In this document: positions 11,935 through 23,545 of the stretch, piece by piece | How positions within the stretch are numbered: the stretch's first letter is position 1 | Layout of the letters: each line of letters opens with the position of its first letter | Origin: Planoprotostelium fungivorum | Taxonomy: Eukaryota > Evosea > Variosea > Cavosteliida > Cavosteliaceae | Length of the DNA: 64,000 nucleotides | Direction of reading: 5' to 3' | NCBI GenBank assembly: GCA_003024175.1 | Contig: MDYQ01000463.1 | Location: 62,001 to 126,000, forward strand | Notes under the pieces: model-generated | What the model saw: only the letters and a program-made list of their open reading frames with translations | The model's database searches: none | Told to the model about the DNA's origin: nothing | Made by a program: the position numbers and the translations under genes

Positions 11935-12797
11935 TCCTTTTCATTGTTTGCAAACACCGCAGGTGAACAGAAACCGTGCTCCTGATCGCCAGCTACTCAT
12001 GACATACCATCGTCAGTAGCTCGTTCAGTCGTAGAAGGTTCTCCCTATTGCCCACGAGAAAGGGCACGAAAACACAAGGGCCAGATTGATTCTATCAATG
12101 CGTCAACGGCCGTGGCTGACCAAGTCGAAGTATGACGAAACTAGACAATGAGCCTCTCTTATGTGTGCTACCGTTAGGCCCGCGACGTACAGATGGCGAT
12201 TAGATCTGTCAGATCTAGCAATAGATCTAGCTGCCCTCTTTATGGTTTCACAGTGGAGACCTCCGGCAATCAAAACGAAGAGAGACGAAGGAGAGATAGG
12301 AGCACAAGCCTCTCTGTATATGAACCAACTACACACATTGACAAGATCGTACCTTTATCGCATGAACGGGAAGAGGCATCAGACGGCACCAGCCTTTCAC
12401 AAGGGAATTTATCTGGGGAGTCGAAGACCGAGGGACCCCATCGAGGCCGCAGAGCTGCCGTGATGAAATTTCATGATGGTGATCACCCAACCCAATCATT
12501 AAATTCCACAACAATGACAGAGCTCGCCACACGGAGCTCTATCCTTCACCGTGATACTCCTATCGTCAGACGGAGGCTCATCATCATTCGTGCGGCCTCC
12601 GCGGAATAAATCCGAGTTCTGTTTTATTCCTCTCTTCCAAGAAGAAGATCTCTTAAGGTGACCCATTCTGATATTCTTGGACCTTTCTGCGCGGTAGTTA
12701 CCGTGGTGTCTTTAGCATGAATCCGGTGGTTGTTGGATCCAGCCTCCGCATAAACTCGGAAGGGGACAATCGATAAACCGAACACAAAACACCATCC
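11935..12797. other. Intergenic, no convincing gene
   Basis: Between the ALIX start and the four-TM gene. Frames of up to about 138 codons (12193-12609, plus) are open, but they are low-complexity, overlap in several frames and show no domain or splice pattern. The region probably holds two divergent promoters. Confidence 0.5.
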
Positions 12798-13603
12798 ATG
12801 GCCAACCGCATCCATCTCATCTTATTGGCCGCTGGCGCGGGTATCACCTTCTTTGGTATCCTCCTGATGTTCGCCGGCCACCTGTATGATGCCCAAGTCA
12901 TCGGCGCCCTACCCGATAACAGCAGCAGCCAGAAGAGACAATTCTCTACCGGTGGAGGTTCTTTCACCAGTGGAGGTAGCGGAGGCTCCTCCGGCCAACA
13001 GGGTAGTGGTGCTGCTTTCAGTGAGGACATCGTGAATCACGGACGATATACTGATCGATTGTAGGTTCTGCCACTGGGGGACCACTCGGATTATTCTCCA
13101 CCGCTCAACCCCTCTACACCGTTGCATTCTTTCTCGTCTCAGTCTTCTGTGGATTTGTTGCCATCGGTAACTCTTCCCTCTCTGCTCATTTCGCACCAGT
13201 GGTGAGTCCGATGACACTGGATATCATCGATCGAACATCATGTCACCGTCTAACGAAACGCCAGGCTGGTCTGTTCTCCACCACTACCATCATCGTGTGC
13301 GCTTTCCAGTTAGTCGGATACTTCATCGTCGATGCTCAAGTCAATCGCAACAGCGACACCATCCCCACCGCTTACCGCAATCAGCTCGGACTCTTCACTG
13401 CTGGTCTGTTCTTCCTCATCCTGGGACAGATGTGCGTGTTGGTCGTGTCTGTCCTCGTAATGAAGAAGGGCTGGGATGAGGGAGAGATCATGTCTTACTC
13501 TGCTAGACAACAACAACAACAGAGCCAACCGACCCAGAAGGCTCAACATCAGACTCAGATCGAGCACATCCAGCACGATGAGAAACGTCAGGAGCAGCCC
13601 TAA
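12798..13603 (+). CDS. Four-TM membrane protein with Gln-rich tail, 232 aa
   Basis: Three exons, 12798-13020, 13065-13201 and 13265-13603, joined by clean GTGAG...AG introns in phase 1 and phase 0. Four hydrophobic segments are visible: IHLILLAAGAGITFFGILLM, VAFFLVSVFCGFVAIGN, TTIIVCAFQLVGYFIVDAQV and LFTAGLFFLILGQMCVLVVS. The loop after TM1 is Gly/Ser-rich and the cytosolic-type tail is Gln/His-rich. The topology resembles MARVEL or claudin-like four-helix proteins, but no diagnostic motif was found, so no function is assigned. Confidence 0.82.
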
Positions 13604-13898
13604 ATAAATAACTATTGAATCGCAATCGCGTCAATGGTCGTTTGAAAGCAATGTAAGTGAAGCGAAACGACAGTCGTGCAGAGGTGTCAAGTGGAAAAGA
13701 GGTTACACCCCACGGAGAGAGGGTTGTAATGAGTGACCCATTTAAAAAAGCACATTTTTGATGGTTTTCGCATTTGGGATGCTACCACAGACAGCTCCTC
13801 CGACTTCAGTCGTAAGCTGGACGATCATTCTATAGATCATGAGGCAAGAATGCATTCGAACATAGTTGCTGATGTGAGAATTTTTGAGCAAAAGATGA

Positions 13899-13980
13899 TG
13901 CATCCTATGGGACTTGAACCCATGCTCCCGAAGGAACCGCCGCCTTAAGACGGCGCCTTAACCAACTCGGCCAAAGATGC
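13899..13980 (-). tRNA. tRNA-Leu(AAG)
   Basis: Type II tRNA with the same backbone as the copy at 5984-6065. The anticodon stem CCGTC/GGCGG carries loop TTAAGGC, hence anticodon AAG (INN-decoding after deamination). The T-arm is ATGGG/CCCAT instead of GTGGG/CCCAC, a compensated change. There is no intron. Confidence 0.96.
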
Positions 13981-14252
13981 TTCGTGTTTGGCCGACGAAA
14001 CTTAGTAGAGCAGAACTCCAAGCAACAATCGAAGCGCGCTGTTGCGCAATTGTATGAAATTATCGGGCAGCATTGCCAATCAAGACTTGGTACTATGAAG
14101 AGCTATGCTATACGAGTGCGGCTCATGGTCACAATAGCCACATGGGCACCAATGAATCTTCGATACATTTATTTTGGCTTGTGCCCGAGCTGAACGTGCT
14201 CTGATTGATCTTCTATTTCTGAACCATCCAGGTCCATATTTGTTATTTTGAT

Positions 14253-14492
14253 CTAGTTCTGCATCTTAGGGTGCTTATCTGCCTTCTTTGAGACAAAGCT
14301 ATTGACCGAGAAGAATGCTGGGCCTCTGAGCCAAGATGACATCGACTCAGTGGGATCCCAGCTGCTGTTATTGGTCTCCTCTTGTTTCTTCAGTCGTGAT
14401 ACTTCAGGAATGGGTGCAGCCAAAATGACAATCATGGCCACGGAGAAGACCATTGTGAAGAATAAGAAAGCGGCGGCGACGATCATTTCCAT
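14253..14492 (-). CDS. Small single-TM protein, 79 aa
   Basis: An uninterrupted frame starts MEMIVAAAFLFFTMVFSVAM, a strong N-terminal hydrophobic segment, followed by a polar Ser/Lys-rich tail ending KHPKMQN. No family is recognised. It lies about 250 bases downstream of the XRCC1 stop and shares its strand. Size and composition fit a small membrane protein, but without homologues it remains a hypothetical gene. Confidence 0.45.
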   Translation of the reverse strand: MEMIVAAAFLFFTMVFSVAMIVILAAPIPEVSRLKKQEETNNSSWDPTESMSSWLRGPAFFSVNSFVSKKADKHPKMQN

Positions 14493-14737
14493 GATGCTGT
14501 TGTCTCCTCTGTTGGATGCAATTTATATCGGTAATGAAAACATTCCCCCACTCACTCCTCCTCTCGTGATCCTCCGGTCGCACTATCATCTCCGTGGATT
14601 CTGATAGCAGAGTCTGCGGATTCTAATGAAATCTGATAGAAATCTTGTCAAATCTGACCATTTCATCCCCTTATCTCTCAATTAAGACGGTGTGAGGGGC
14701 AACATAAGGGATTTAAGAGAGAACAGCGGACGCTTTA

Positions 14738-17385
14738 TTACTTTAGAGTGTGCTTCTTCTCTGGCGCTCGTTCGCTCGTCTTCTCGCATGCGGAGAGCCA
14801 GGATGGCTTCACGATGGATAGAAGCTTCCTCTCCTTGGTGGCTTCATCGAAATCGTCCCTCCATGGGCCTTCAGTGATGAAATGGGTGACACTGTTTGGA
14901 TGTTAATGGAGGTGGGCCGACACTGATCGTCTCTTCACCTGCCGTAAAAATGTTTGGCGACGGATCTGTGAGAGAATCAGAAATGGAACGTGTGTATCAT
15001 GTCGATCACCCTCCGAAGGCTATGACGATCCTCTTTTGTTTCTTGACGATGTCTTCCCGCAGATTCTCATCGAAGAAGACGATCACATCGACTAGACAAT
15101 CGGGAAGACGAGATGGGAGGTCTTCCATCGAATCAGATGATGTGTTCGTGTGAGATCTTCACCCTCTATGGTATCTGACTTTCTCCTCTCGATCGGATTC
15201 TTAGCTGTGACTGTCTTTGGTTTCTTCACCACCTCCATTTCATCCGTATCCGATCCATCATCTGTCCTCCATCAGCCACACGTATCATCTATATGATGCA
15301 TCACCCTGTTGCTTTTTCGTCTCTTGTTTCTTCGGTGCTGCACGTCCATCAGCCATAGAAAGTGTTACATGATGTTCTCTCACTCTTATTCGGCTGTGAC
15401 TTCTGTGGGATAATCTCCATGTCGTCCGTATCAGAGCCACTGTCCGGTTGCTTCTTTGGAGGTGTAGCTGTCATGCACGATGGGCGGACGCATGAGCGTG
15501 TTACGTGTCTCACCCTTCTTTGGCTGTGGCTTCTGTGGAATGATCTCCATATCGTCCGTGTCTGAACCACTGTCTGGCTTCTTTGGTGTTGTCGCTGCCA
15601 TCTTCAGTGATGGATGTGACGTTCGAGATGATGGTGGCTGTAGACGATGCGATCGTGGTGATCGATGATTGGATGACCGAGGACAGATGATCATCACCTT
15701 TCTTCGCTTGTGACTTTTTTGGTAAGATCTCCATGTCTTCCGTGTCCGATCCATCGTCAGATTTCTCTTTCACATCTGTCTCTGTCATCATCACACAAGG
15801 CCATCACGATATGATACATCATCACTCACCTTTCTTTGAGGGTTTACCATTCGATTTAGACAACTCTCCACTCTTCTTCAAAGCAGCTGCAGTTTCTGTC
15901 AGATATAGAAGGCCCAGGGAAGCCCTGATGAAATTTCTCACCCATCGATTTCTTCGATATCATCTCCTCTTCTGAATCACTCGCCTTCTCGTTCTTCTTT
16001 TTTGATTCACCGAAGGCTCTCTTTCTCAATGTAGACATCTCTACTTCGTCCATGGGGTCTGTATCTGAGCCAGAATCCTGAACAAGTTGAGACGAAGGAT
16101 CGGACGCCGACCCGACCTCTTTCTTTTCGTTCTTCTTGTTGGGTGTGCTCTTCGGTGTGTTTTTTGGCTTGCCGTTGGTGGATTTCAAGTTTTTCTTCTG
16201 TTGATGTTTCTCAGTGAAAGCTGCCAATTTACTCTTCGTTGTAAACCGCTTCATCTGTGGCTCATCAGGTCACCATCTCATGATGTCACGTGACGTCACG
16301 TGACGTCATCCATTCAGACACGTCGAAGTTATTGTAATTCGAAAGAGATGAAGCACCTCATGATCATCCATCTCGTCCGTGTCAGAATCTTCCTCCTCTG
16401 GTTCGAGTCAGTTGATCGAGCACGATCCGCTCACCCTTTTTCTTCAGGAGAGAAGATTTCTTCTTCAGAGATTGTTGCTCCTTCTCCTTCTCTTCTCTAT
16501 CTTTCTTCATCTGTTCCACTTCTTTCTGCTCCACCGTCAGATCACCGTCCGTCATCGATCACATTGTGTCATGATCGATGAGACATCGACTCACCATCAA
16601 ATCTTCCGCGGGTTTCTTACCCTCTGCAGCCTCTTGTGCTTTCTTCTGGAAGAAGAGACTTCCTTTCGACAGAGATGATACCTGCTCGTGTCATCATGGT
16701 CGCAGCATGATGGACTTCACCTTCTTCTGCATGGGAACGTCTAATGGGACAGTGGGAGGCAGTTCTTGGGTCGCCTCTTTTGAAGTGTCAACGAGATCAT
16801 CTAGCTTGATCTTGAACTCTGTCAGACCAATGGCGGCCTGCTTCCACGGCTGCGTGATGATGATCTTGAACGTGTCCCACTGGTAGACGATGAACATGAT
16901 GCATTGATGATGGTGTTGTCCGCATGTTGATACTGCTCACTTTCTGATCGGATAAACCCGTTACAAACTTCTCGTGAGGAATGTCTCTCGTGTTTCTTCC
17001 AACTAGGTCTAGATCCTTTGAACTATCCGCGTAAGGAATCAGAGTGGACGTCTTCAATAGAATCTGACACGTCGGTCACCTTGTGATTTCGAAATGGACA
17101 TCTCACTTCGAAATGTTCACCCTCAGATTTCCTTCGCACGTGGATCTCTATGAATGCAGCGCCATGATTCACTGTGTGACGGATCAACAGGAGCTCGACA
17201 TCGGAAGACAATCAGTGCCTACCTATACGAAGCCCTCTGACTTGGACGGACTCCTTCGTCTCTACGATGAGTTCTGCCTTCTTCGATACATCTTCCGTTA
17301 ACCAGAATGTCGAAGGATCTGACGTCAATGCATCCTCAGCCGGATGATCTCCAGCCTGTGAAGAGCAGCTCACGACCCGAAACAT
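14738..17385 (-). CDS. XRCC1: XRCC1-like DNA single-strand-break repair scaffold
   Basis: Scaffold of base-excision and single-strand-break repair. The N-terminal domain starts at 17385 (MFRVVSCSSQAGDHPAEDAL) and continues through WDTFKIIITQPWKQAAIGL, matching the XRCC1 NTD that contacts DNA polymerase beta. Lys/Glu-rich exons follow. Six acidic motifs with an SDTD or SDTE core then lie between about 16.4 and 15.2 kb, several on separate short exons: EDSDTDEMDD, DSGSDTDPMDE, DDGSDTEDMEIL, DSGSDTDDMEII twice, DDGSDTDEMEVV. The C-terminal exons form a BRCT domain: LPDCLVDVIVFFDENL, RIVIAFGG, THFITEGPW, PSWLSACEKTS, corresponding to human BRCT2. No central BRCT1, the PARP-binding one, was found between NTD and C-terminus. 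CK2-phosphorylated motifs of this kind recruit PNKP, APTX and APLF by FHA domains in animals. Confidence 0.85.
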
Positions 17386-17439
17386 TTCTCTCCCAATCGC
17401 GATCGTGTGTATGTCTCGTCTCGCATACGCACCCAACGA

Positions 17440-18296
17440 TTTCCAAGAATATCCCGTCTACACTCGACGACATCATCATCTCGCATGATCTCTAAGAAAG
17501 CGACGAGTTCAGCTGCGTCTATGGCTCAAGAGTGCTCGCATATCTCCCATTCGTCTCTAATCATTGGTTCTGGCTAATAGATCTCATTCCGTCTCTAGCT
17601 TCCAGCCGGACGTAAAAACCATAACAACGAAATCTAAGAAACACCTGTAGCTCTCCAATCACTCTATAGACATCGCCCGTCGTGGTTCACTTCTGGTCTC
17701 ATGAAGTCGTGTGGACTTCGCAAACGAACCATCAAAACCAACCACCTTTGAAAACTAAAGGAAGGCTGTCGGAAGGTTCACCTGCCACACCTCCATCTTC
17801 CACTACGAACTCTGACCTCTTGAACCCTCTCTCCTCTGTCTGCTCTCTGTGTCTATACTGCTATAGACGTAGGAGCGCCTCCAAATTGGGGCGGCCCATG
17901 TTGATAGCAGAATGGATGTCTTTTCTTGTTCTGTAGGGAAGATACTGGTTTCAGATTTTGAGACCGTATCTATCCGATTTCAAGGTGTGGTTTAGGGTTT
18001 AAGACGTTTTCAAGCGCGCAAAGTGAAACGAGAGAGCCCGCCGCGCCAGGACACGTCTTTAGAAAGAGAAACTCAAATAAACGAGCGCCACGGATTCTAT
18101 CAGCGCACAATTGTCAAAAGAAGAAGGTGAGGTCGATGGCACATGCATTTTGTGTGGGATGTGAAGCTGATGGAATGTAGAGCCCGACATCACATCCAGA
18201 GTCAGACGACCCATAGGATTTGAAGAAGCAAAGCAACTCCTCTTCATCCTCATCCTCTGTCTCTGCATATCTTCAGTCAACTGGAAGCAGATTGGC
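17440..18296. other. Intergenic, no convincing gene
   Basis: Divergent promoter region between XRCC1 (minus) and the kinase gene (plus). Short frames, such as 84 codons at 17682-17936, lack domains and splice continuity. No RNA gene was recognised. Confidence 0.5.
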
Positions 18297-19340
18297 ATGC
18301 TGGCCTTTCGAAGCAGTAGCCCGGGGATAGCCTCACGAAAAGAAAAGAAAGAGAACAAGGAAAACAGTCCAACCGTTAATGGAAAAAACAATCAAACACA
18401 CAATCGAAATTCGAGCTCTACCCATGGTCTCACCACGTCGTCAGACTACACACAAATATCCCTCTTGGGTCAGAGTGCATACGGGGAGGTCGTTCTAGCC
18501 AACAATGGAAGGGGCAAGAAGGTCGTTCTTAAGAAGATCAACCGGCTCAAGATGAACAAGCATCTCATCGCCAACGAAGTCGCCGCCGCCACCATTTTGA
18601 AGCATAAGGGAGTTGTCAAGGTTCATGATATCTTCAAGGAGGGGATCTACACATATATTGTCCTCGAGTACCTCAAGGGCGTGGATCTCTTCAAGTACCT
18701 GTCCAACCGAAGTTTCACCCCAATGAGAGAGAAGGAGGCGAGAAAACTCTTCAGACAACTCGTGGACACTGTCCTCTATTGTCACTCGAAGGGCATCGCC
18801 CACAGAGACATCAAGCTGGAAAATGTGAGTCCTCCATGTGTAAAGCCGGTCTGACCATGTGAAGATTATGTTCGACCGAAAGAAGAACAAAGTCAAGCTC
18901 ATCGACTTTGGTCTCTGCGAGCTCCTACAAGAAGGAAAGCTGTGCGACCTCTGGTGTGGTTCACAAGATTATGTTTGCCCAGAGATCATCGCCAAGACTC
19001 CATACAATGGTTTCTCAGCCGACGTGTGGTCACTGGGTGAGTCACTTCATTTGCATCATCCATCCATATCTGATGTTTTTCATCAGGAACCATCCTCTAC
19101 ATCATGCTCTACGGAGAGCTCCCCTTTGGCTTCGATCTCCGAGTCCAAGCCGTCACCGACGGAAAAGAACACCCCACCATCCACTTTGCCGATGATAGGA
19201 ACCCCAACACAGTGTCCGAGACTGCGAAGGACCTCATCTCCAGGATGTTACACGTCGACCCCAACAAGAGGACAGACATGGCAGCTGTAGCCAATCACAA
19301 GTGGATGAAGAAGAAGACGCTGCTCGGATTTTCGTACTGA
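18297..19340 (+). CDS. CAMK-like Ser/Thr protein kinase, about 317 aa
   Basis: Three exons, 18297-18824, 18865-19036 and 19087-19340, with in-frame junctions. After a Ser/Asn/Lys-rich N-terminus of about 50 residues the kinase domain shows the glycine loop LGQSAYGEVV (57-66), the VVLKK lysine (79), HRDIKLEN (169-176), DFG (190-192), an activation segment with CGSQDYVCPE, and DVWSLG. The C-lobe ends RTDMAAVANHKWMKK. All catalytic residues are present, so it should be active. The layout is that of short CAMK/SNF1-like kinases with no extra regulatory domain. The substrate is unknown. The 5' end lies about 910 bases from the XRCC1 start. Confidence 0.9.
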
Positions 19341-19688
19341 GATGGAGGGAGAGAGGACGCATGAGCCACCGTTGGCTCGTATAATTTATTTCTGGGGATT
19401 CTGTAGAGACGTTTATACAGTGAAATAAAATGAACAGTGATGCATCGTCTCTTTCTTCTCTCACGTAGATGATGGGGGTGATGGAGAAGGATCGAGTGAT
19501 GGTGTGTGAGAAGATCAGGAGGTGTTTCCCAAGAGTGGATGGTGTGTTCTATATCGACAGTGTGTTCTATATCGATGGAGTGTGTCATTCATTTGTATCT
19601 GATATTTTGGCGGCAAATTATTCTAGGAAATGTGAGTTGTAGAGGGGACATTGAGTTACGTCTTCCACACATCTCTCGGAAGATCATC

Positions 19689-22600
19689 ATGGGAGACGAC
19701 AAGTGAGCTGCATGTCTTGCAACAGGGATATAACGTTCGAGCAGCACCTTTCGTATATTGGTGGCTACAGATAACCATCTTGGTTATCTCGAGAAGGATC
19801 CAATCAGAGGAAATGATTCATTCATTACTTTCGAAGAGATTCTTCAACACGCTAAGAACCTAGAGGTGAATGACCGAAGCGATTGTATGAGAAGATGACA
19901 TCGTTAGGTGGATTTCATTCTCTTGGGAGGAGACATGTTCCACGACAACAAGCCAACACGACAGACTCTCTATCGAACGATGGAATTACTTCGAACATAC
20001 TGCTTTGGAAATCGACCCGTGAACATTGAGATCCTCAGCGACCAGTCCATCAACTTTGCCACCAAGTGAATACGATCTCTTTCATCCTCAAATTCGATGC
20101 CTTCAACATTGACATGATGCAGATTCGGTACCGTCAACTATGAGGACCCCAATTTCAATATTGAGATCCCCATCTTCTCCATCCACGGAAACCATGATGA
20201 CCCAGCGGGGGTGAGTTCACCCACTGAATCGAAGTTTCGCAGGGTTCTGAACAGAATATAGGACGGAGGTCTTGCCTCTTTGGACCTCTTGGCCGTGACG
20301 AATCTCGTCAATTACTTTGGAAAGAACGATAATATCGACGACGTCACAGTCTATCCCATCCTGATGAGAAAGGGCGACACCAAGGTATCCATCTACGGAA
20401 TGGGAAACATTCGTGACGAGAGATTGTACAGAACATTTCAACAGAAGAAGGTGGGAGGGATGGGCAAATGAGATATCTTCGATTGTGACATCACCATGTA
20501 CGATGAGATCTTTCCTAAATGAGAACAGGTCAAATTGATGAGACCCATCGAAGCGAGAGACGAGTGGTTCAACATCTTCGTTATCCACCAGAATCGGTGA
20601 ATCACCCACACACAATTCTCCATCTCATCCTCAATAGAGTGGCCCACTCTCCAAAGAATTACATTCACGAGGTCATGCTGGATAACTTTCTCAACTTTGT
20701 CGTCTGGGGACACGAACACGAATGCATGATCACACCACAGATCAGTTCGGTAGGTAAATATTACATCATGCAACCCGGCTCATCTGTGGCCACCGCTCTC
20801 AGTGAGGGAGAATCCAAGAAGAAGTGAGTGAGCTCGTCCGAAAAGTCCTCACCGTGGTGCAGGCACGTTGGGTTATTAGAGATCAGAGGAGACAAGTTCA
20901 GGTTGACACCGATACCGCTGAAGACAACTCGTCCGTTCATCATGGAGGAGATCATACTATCCACAGAGGACGTGCGGACATCATCCATCATCATGTCATC
21001 ACACGATCATCATCATCGTATGGAGATCTGTCTGTGACTCCATTCAGGTGGATCCAAACGACACAGAAGCAGTGACGGAACTACTCGCCTCCAAAGTAGA
21101 AGAGATGATCGAGAAGGCCAATTCAGAGACAGAAAACACTCTGGGAATGAAACCATTGATCCGTCTCAAGGTAAGACCCTCTAACGAAACACGATTCCCT
21201 CTACAGAATACAATTGAGAGACATTCATCACATTTGTCAGGTCGAATATACGGGCTTCACGGCTCTGAATCCACAGAGATTCGGGCAGAGATTCGTAGGA
21301 AGAGTTGGGAACCCGAACGAGATCCTCTTGTACTACAAGAAGAGATCTGCACCCAGTGAGATTCTTTCTCTTCCCCCACACCCTCCCTCATGACGATGAC
21401 CTCCGCTCATCATCGTCATGACCGAAACTGACGAGAGAGACAGAACCGAAAGACAAGACCGACCGTGACACCGTCGTGAAGAACCTGAGACCCGATCCGT
21501 TAGACAACGTCAGAGTGGAAGATCTAATCGAATCCTTCCTGGTACAGTCTGGAGACATGCAGCTCTTGCTGGAGTCAGATCTACACCTAGCCCTCAATCA
21601 ATTCGTCGAGAAGGGAGAATCGGATGCCATATCGAAATCCATCTTAGCTTCTCTCAAACAGATGCAAGACCATCTAGAGTGAGAGGCTACCTTCTACATC
21701 CCTCTCTCGTCATAGACGTCACATCGTTCTCTCGTCATAGACATTACATGGATCTCTTGTCATAGACATTACATGGATCTCTTGTCATAGACGTCACATG
21801 GATCTCTCATCATAGACGTCACATCGATCTCTTGTTATTCAATGTTGGATTCAGCTGATGTTGATTCAGGAAGAATCCACAGTTGGTGGTGAGAAATGGA
21901 TCGGAATTGGATTCCGAGAAGATATTGGAGATGGTCACCAAGGAAACTGCAGACAAACGAGCGACCGAAGCGAGAGTGAGTAATACACGAAGAAAAAAAT
22001 GTTATTTTCTTCTCGCGAAACATTCTTTTCTCGAATTAAATTCTTTCACACATTATCCTTTTGTATCGAATTGCAAATGTTATAACTCTATTGATTGCCA
22101 TAGGAACCACGTATCATTCTAACAAATGACAACAACGACGATGAAGAACACGGAGACCACGGAGAGAACGATGAAGGTGATTCGACTTTTTTTTCTTTTT
22201 CTCAACAATTCTCTTCGCAGAGGAAGAAAAGTTTGCAAAGCCGAAGAAACCTGCGCCCGGAAAACTCGTGGATTCGGATGAAGAAGAAAAACCGAAGACG
22301 AGAAGCAGGGCGAAACAATCGAAAGCAGCTCCGAAGAAAACTGCCGCTCCCAAACAATCGAAAAAAGCTGCGGCGAAACAATCGAAATATGCTCCCCTCA
22401 ACGTGAGATCTTTTTCTTCTCTTTTTTTTCTTTTTTTTCTTTTTCTTCTTTTTTTTCTCTTTTACATTTTATGTTGAACTGAAAGAAAAACAGTTGACGC
22501 AGCTACCTGATGACTTGACAATGGACGAAGACGAACAACCATCACAAAAAACGACGAAAAAACAATTGAAAAAAGAAGAAGACGAAGACACACCCAAGAA

Positions 22601-22810
22601 GAGAAGGTGAAGAGAAATGTTCAATGTTTCTTCTGACCGAAAAAAAGTTTGAATTTTTCGAGTTCGCTGAATTCGAGTGCGAAGAGGACGAAGGTGAGAA
22701 GAGAAAAAAAGGAAAAAAATGAAAGAAAATAGTTGTCTCAGCTGGATGACGAAGAAGAAGAATCTTCGATGAGCGTGGCCAGCAGCGCCAATTGGGGAAG
22801 GAGAAAATAA
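19689..22810 (+). CDS. MRE11: MRE11 double-strand-break repair nuclease
   Basis: Mn-dependent exo/endonuclease of the MRE11-RAD50-NBS1 complex. A 14-nt first exon (ATGGGAGACGACAA) splices to [20 protein letters not shown], matching the family start. The phosphodiesterase motifs follow: [38 protein letters not shown], then [14 protein letters not shown] and the capping domain ([14 protein letters not shown]). More than ten further exons give the helical linker and an acidic/Lys-rich tail ([17 protein letters not shown]), ending SSANWGRRK, similar in position to the basic DNA-binding tail of animal MRE11. Introns toward the 3' end are strongly T-rich. One intron carries a 25-bp minisatellite at 21705-21829. 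Confidence 0.95.
21705..21829. repeat. 25-bp intronic minisatellite in MRE11
   Basis: Five tandem units of the pattern TCTYGTCATAGACRTYACAT followed by SGWTC, with a few substitutions between copies. It lies in the intron following the QMQDHLE exon. Confidence 0.85.
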
Positions 22811-22940
22811 AATACGAAAAAGAAGACGGAAGGCAACATACATCTGCACTTGTGATCATGTCACGGGAAGATCGGATGAGAACGATGGTGATGTATTTCT
22901 CAGATAGTCGGGACCAAGAGGAACTCGTGAGGGCAGTCGC

Positions 22941-23207
22941 ATGACCAGCTCCACTACCATAGTTGGAGTGGGCAAAGACGGCCTCGTCCCCACATCACAC
23001 CACCGACACTTGGGACAGAAATGGAGAGAGTGGAACGATTTAGAAGGGGACAGCTACGAAGGATACAGGATGGATGTCTTACTCTTCCACTTTCGTGTGG
23101 GCATGGCCGACTGGGTCAGATTTATGGAGGGACGGGGGCAGTGGGGGAACCACAGATGGGCTCAGGAAATCGGAAGACAAGCCATAAGAGAGATGAACGA
23201 ACGATGA
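22941..23207 (+). CDS. Possible small gene, unidentified
   Basis: An open frame of 88 codons begins MTSSTTIVGVGKDGLVPTSH and ends REMNER. The start superficially resembles a proteasome beta-subunit N-terminus but the following sequence does not. A second frame is open over the same bases (23021-23296). No splice extension or domain was found. It could be an exon of a larger unrecognised gene. Confidence 0.3.
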   Translation: MTSSTTIVGVGKDGLVPTSHHRHLGQKWREWNDLEGDSYEGYRMDVLLFHFRVGMADWVRFMEGRGQWGNHRWAQEIGRQAIREMNER

Positions 23208-23545
23208 TGATCGAGATCATGATGATCCGAGAGTTATGCTTCTCAGCGTATGGATGGAAGACGCGAAAAGAGCTGATCTTTATTCCAGGACTATAAATTA
23301 CATCTTAATTGAGTCCACGGACTTCTGTACGATTACACCTCTCACCGAAGCGGATGTCGATGGGTGATCCGTCACAAAACGAACCCCCAAATTGATAAAA
23401 CGGTGTTTTCTTCTCACATGAGAATCACCATTCACGGTGAAACTAGGTTGGTTTTGTTTCTTTTATTTCGACTTTCAACTCGTGAGGGTATGTGACCCGG
23501 TGTTTCCTTATACAATTACAACATCATCTCTTTTTCTTTTATTCA

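Noticed and set aside
14738-22810. A linked DNA-repair cluster (XRCC1, kinase, MRE11)
   Set aside because: The genes are on both strands, the kinase has no known link to repair, and neighbours are unrelated; proximity is probably coincidental.
22941-23000. TTIVGVGKDG resembling a proteasome beta-subunit N-terminus
   Set aside because: The sequence after it lacks the conserved Asp/Lys and strand pattern of proteasome subunits; the match is only a few residues.
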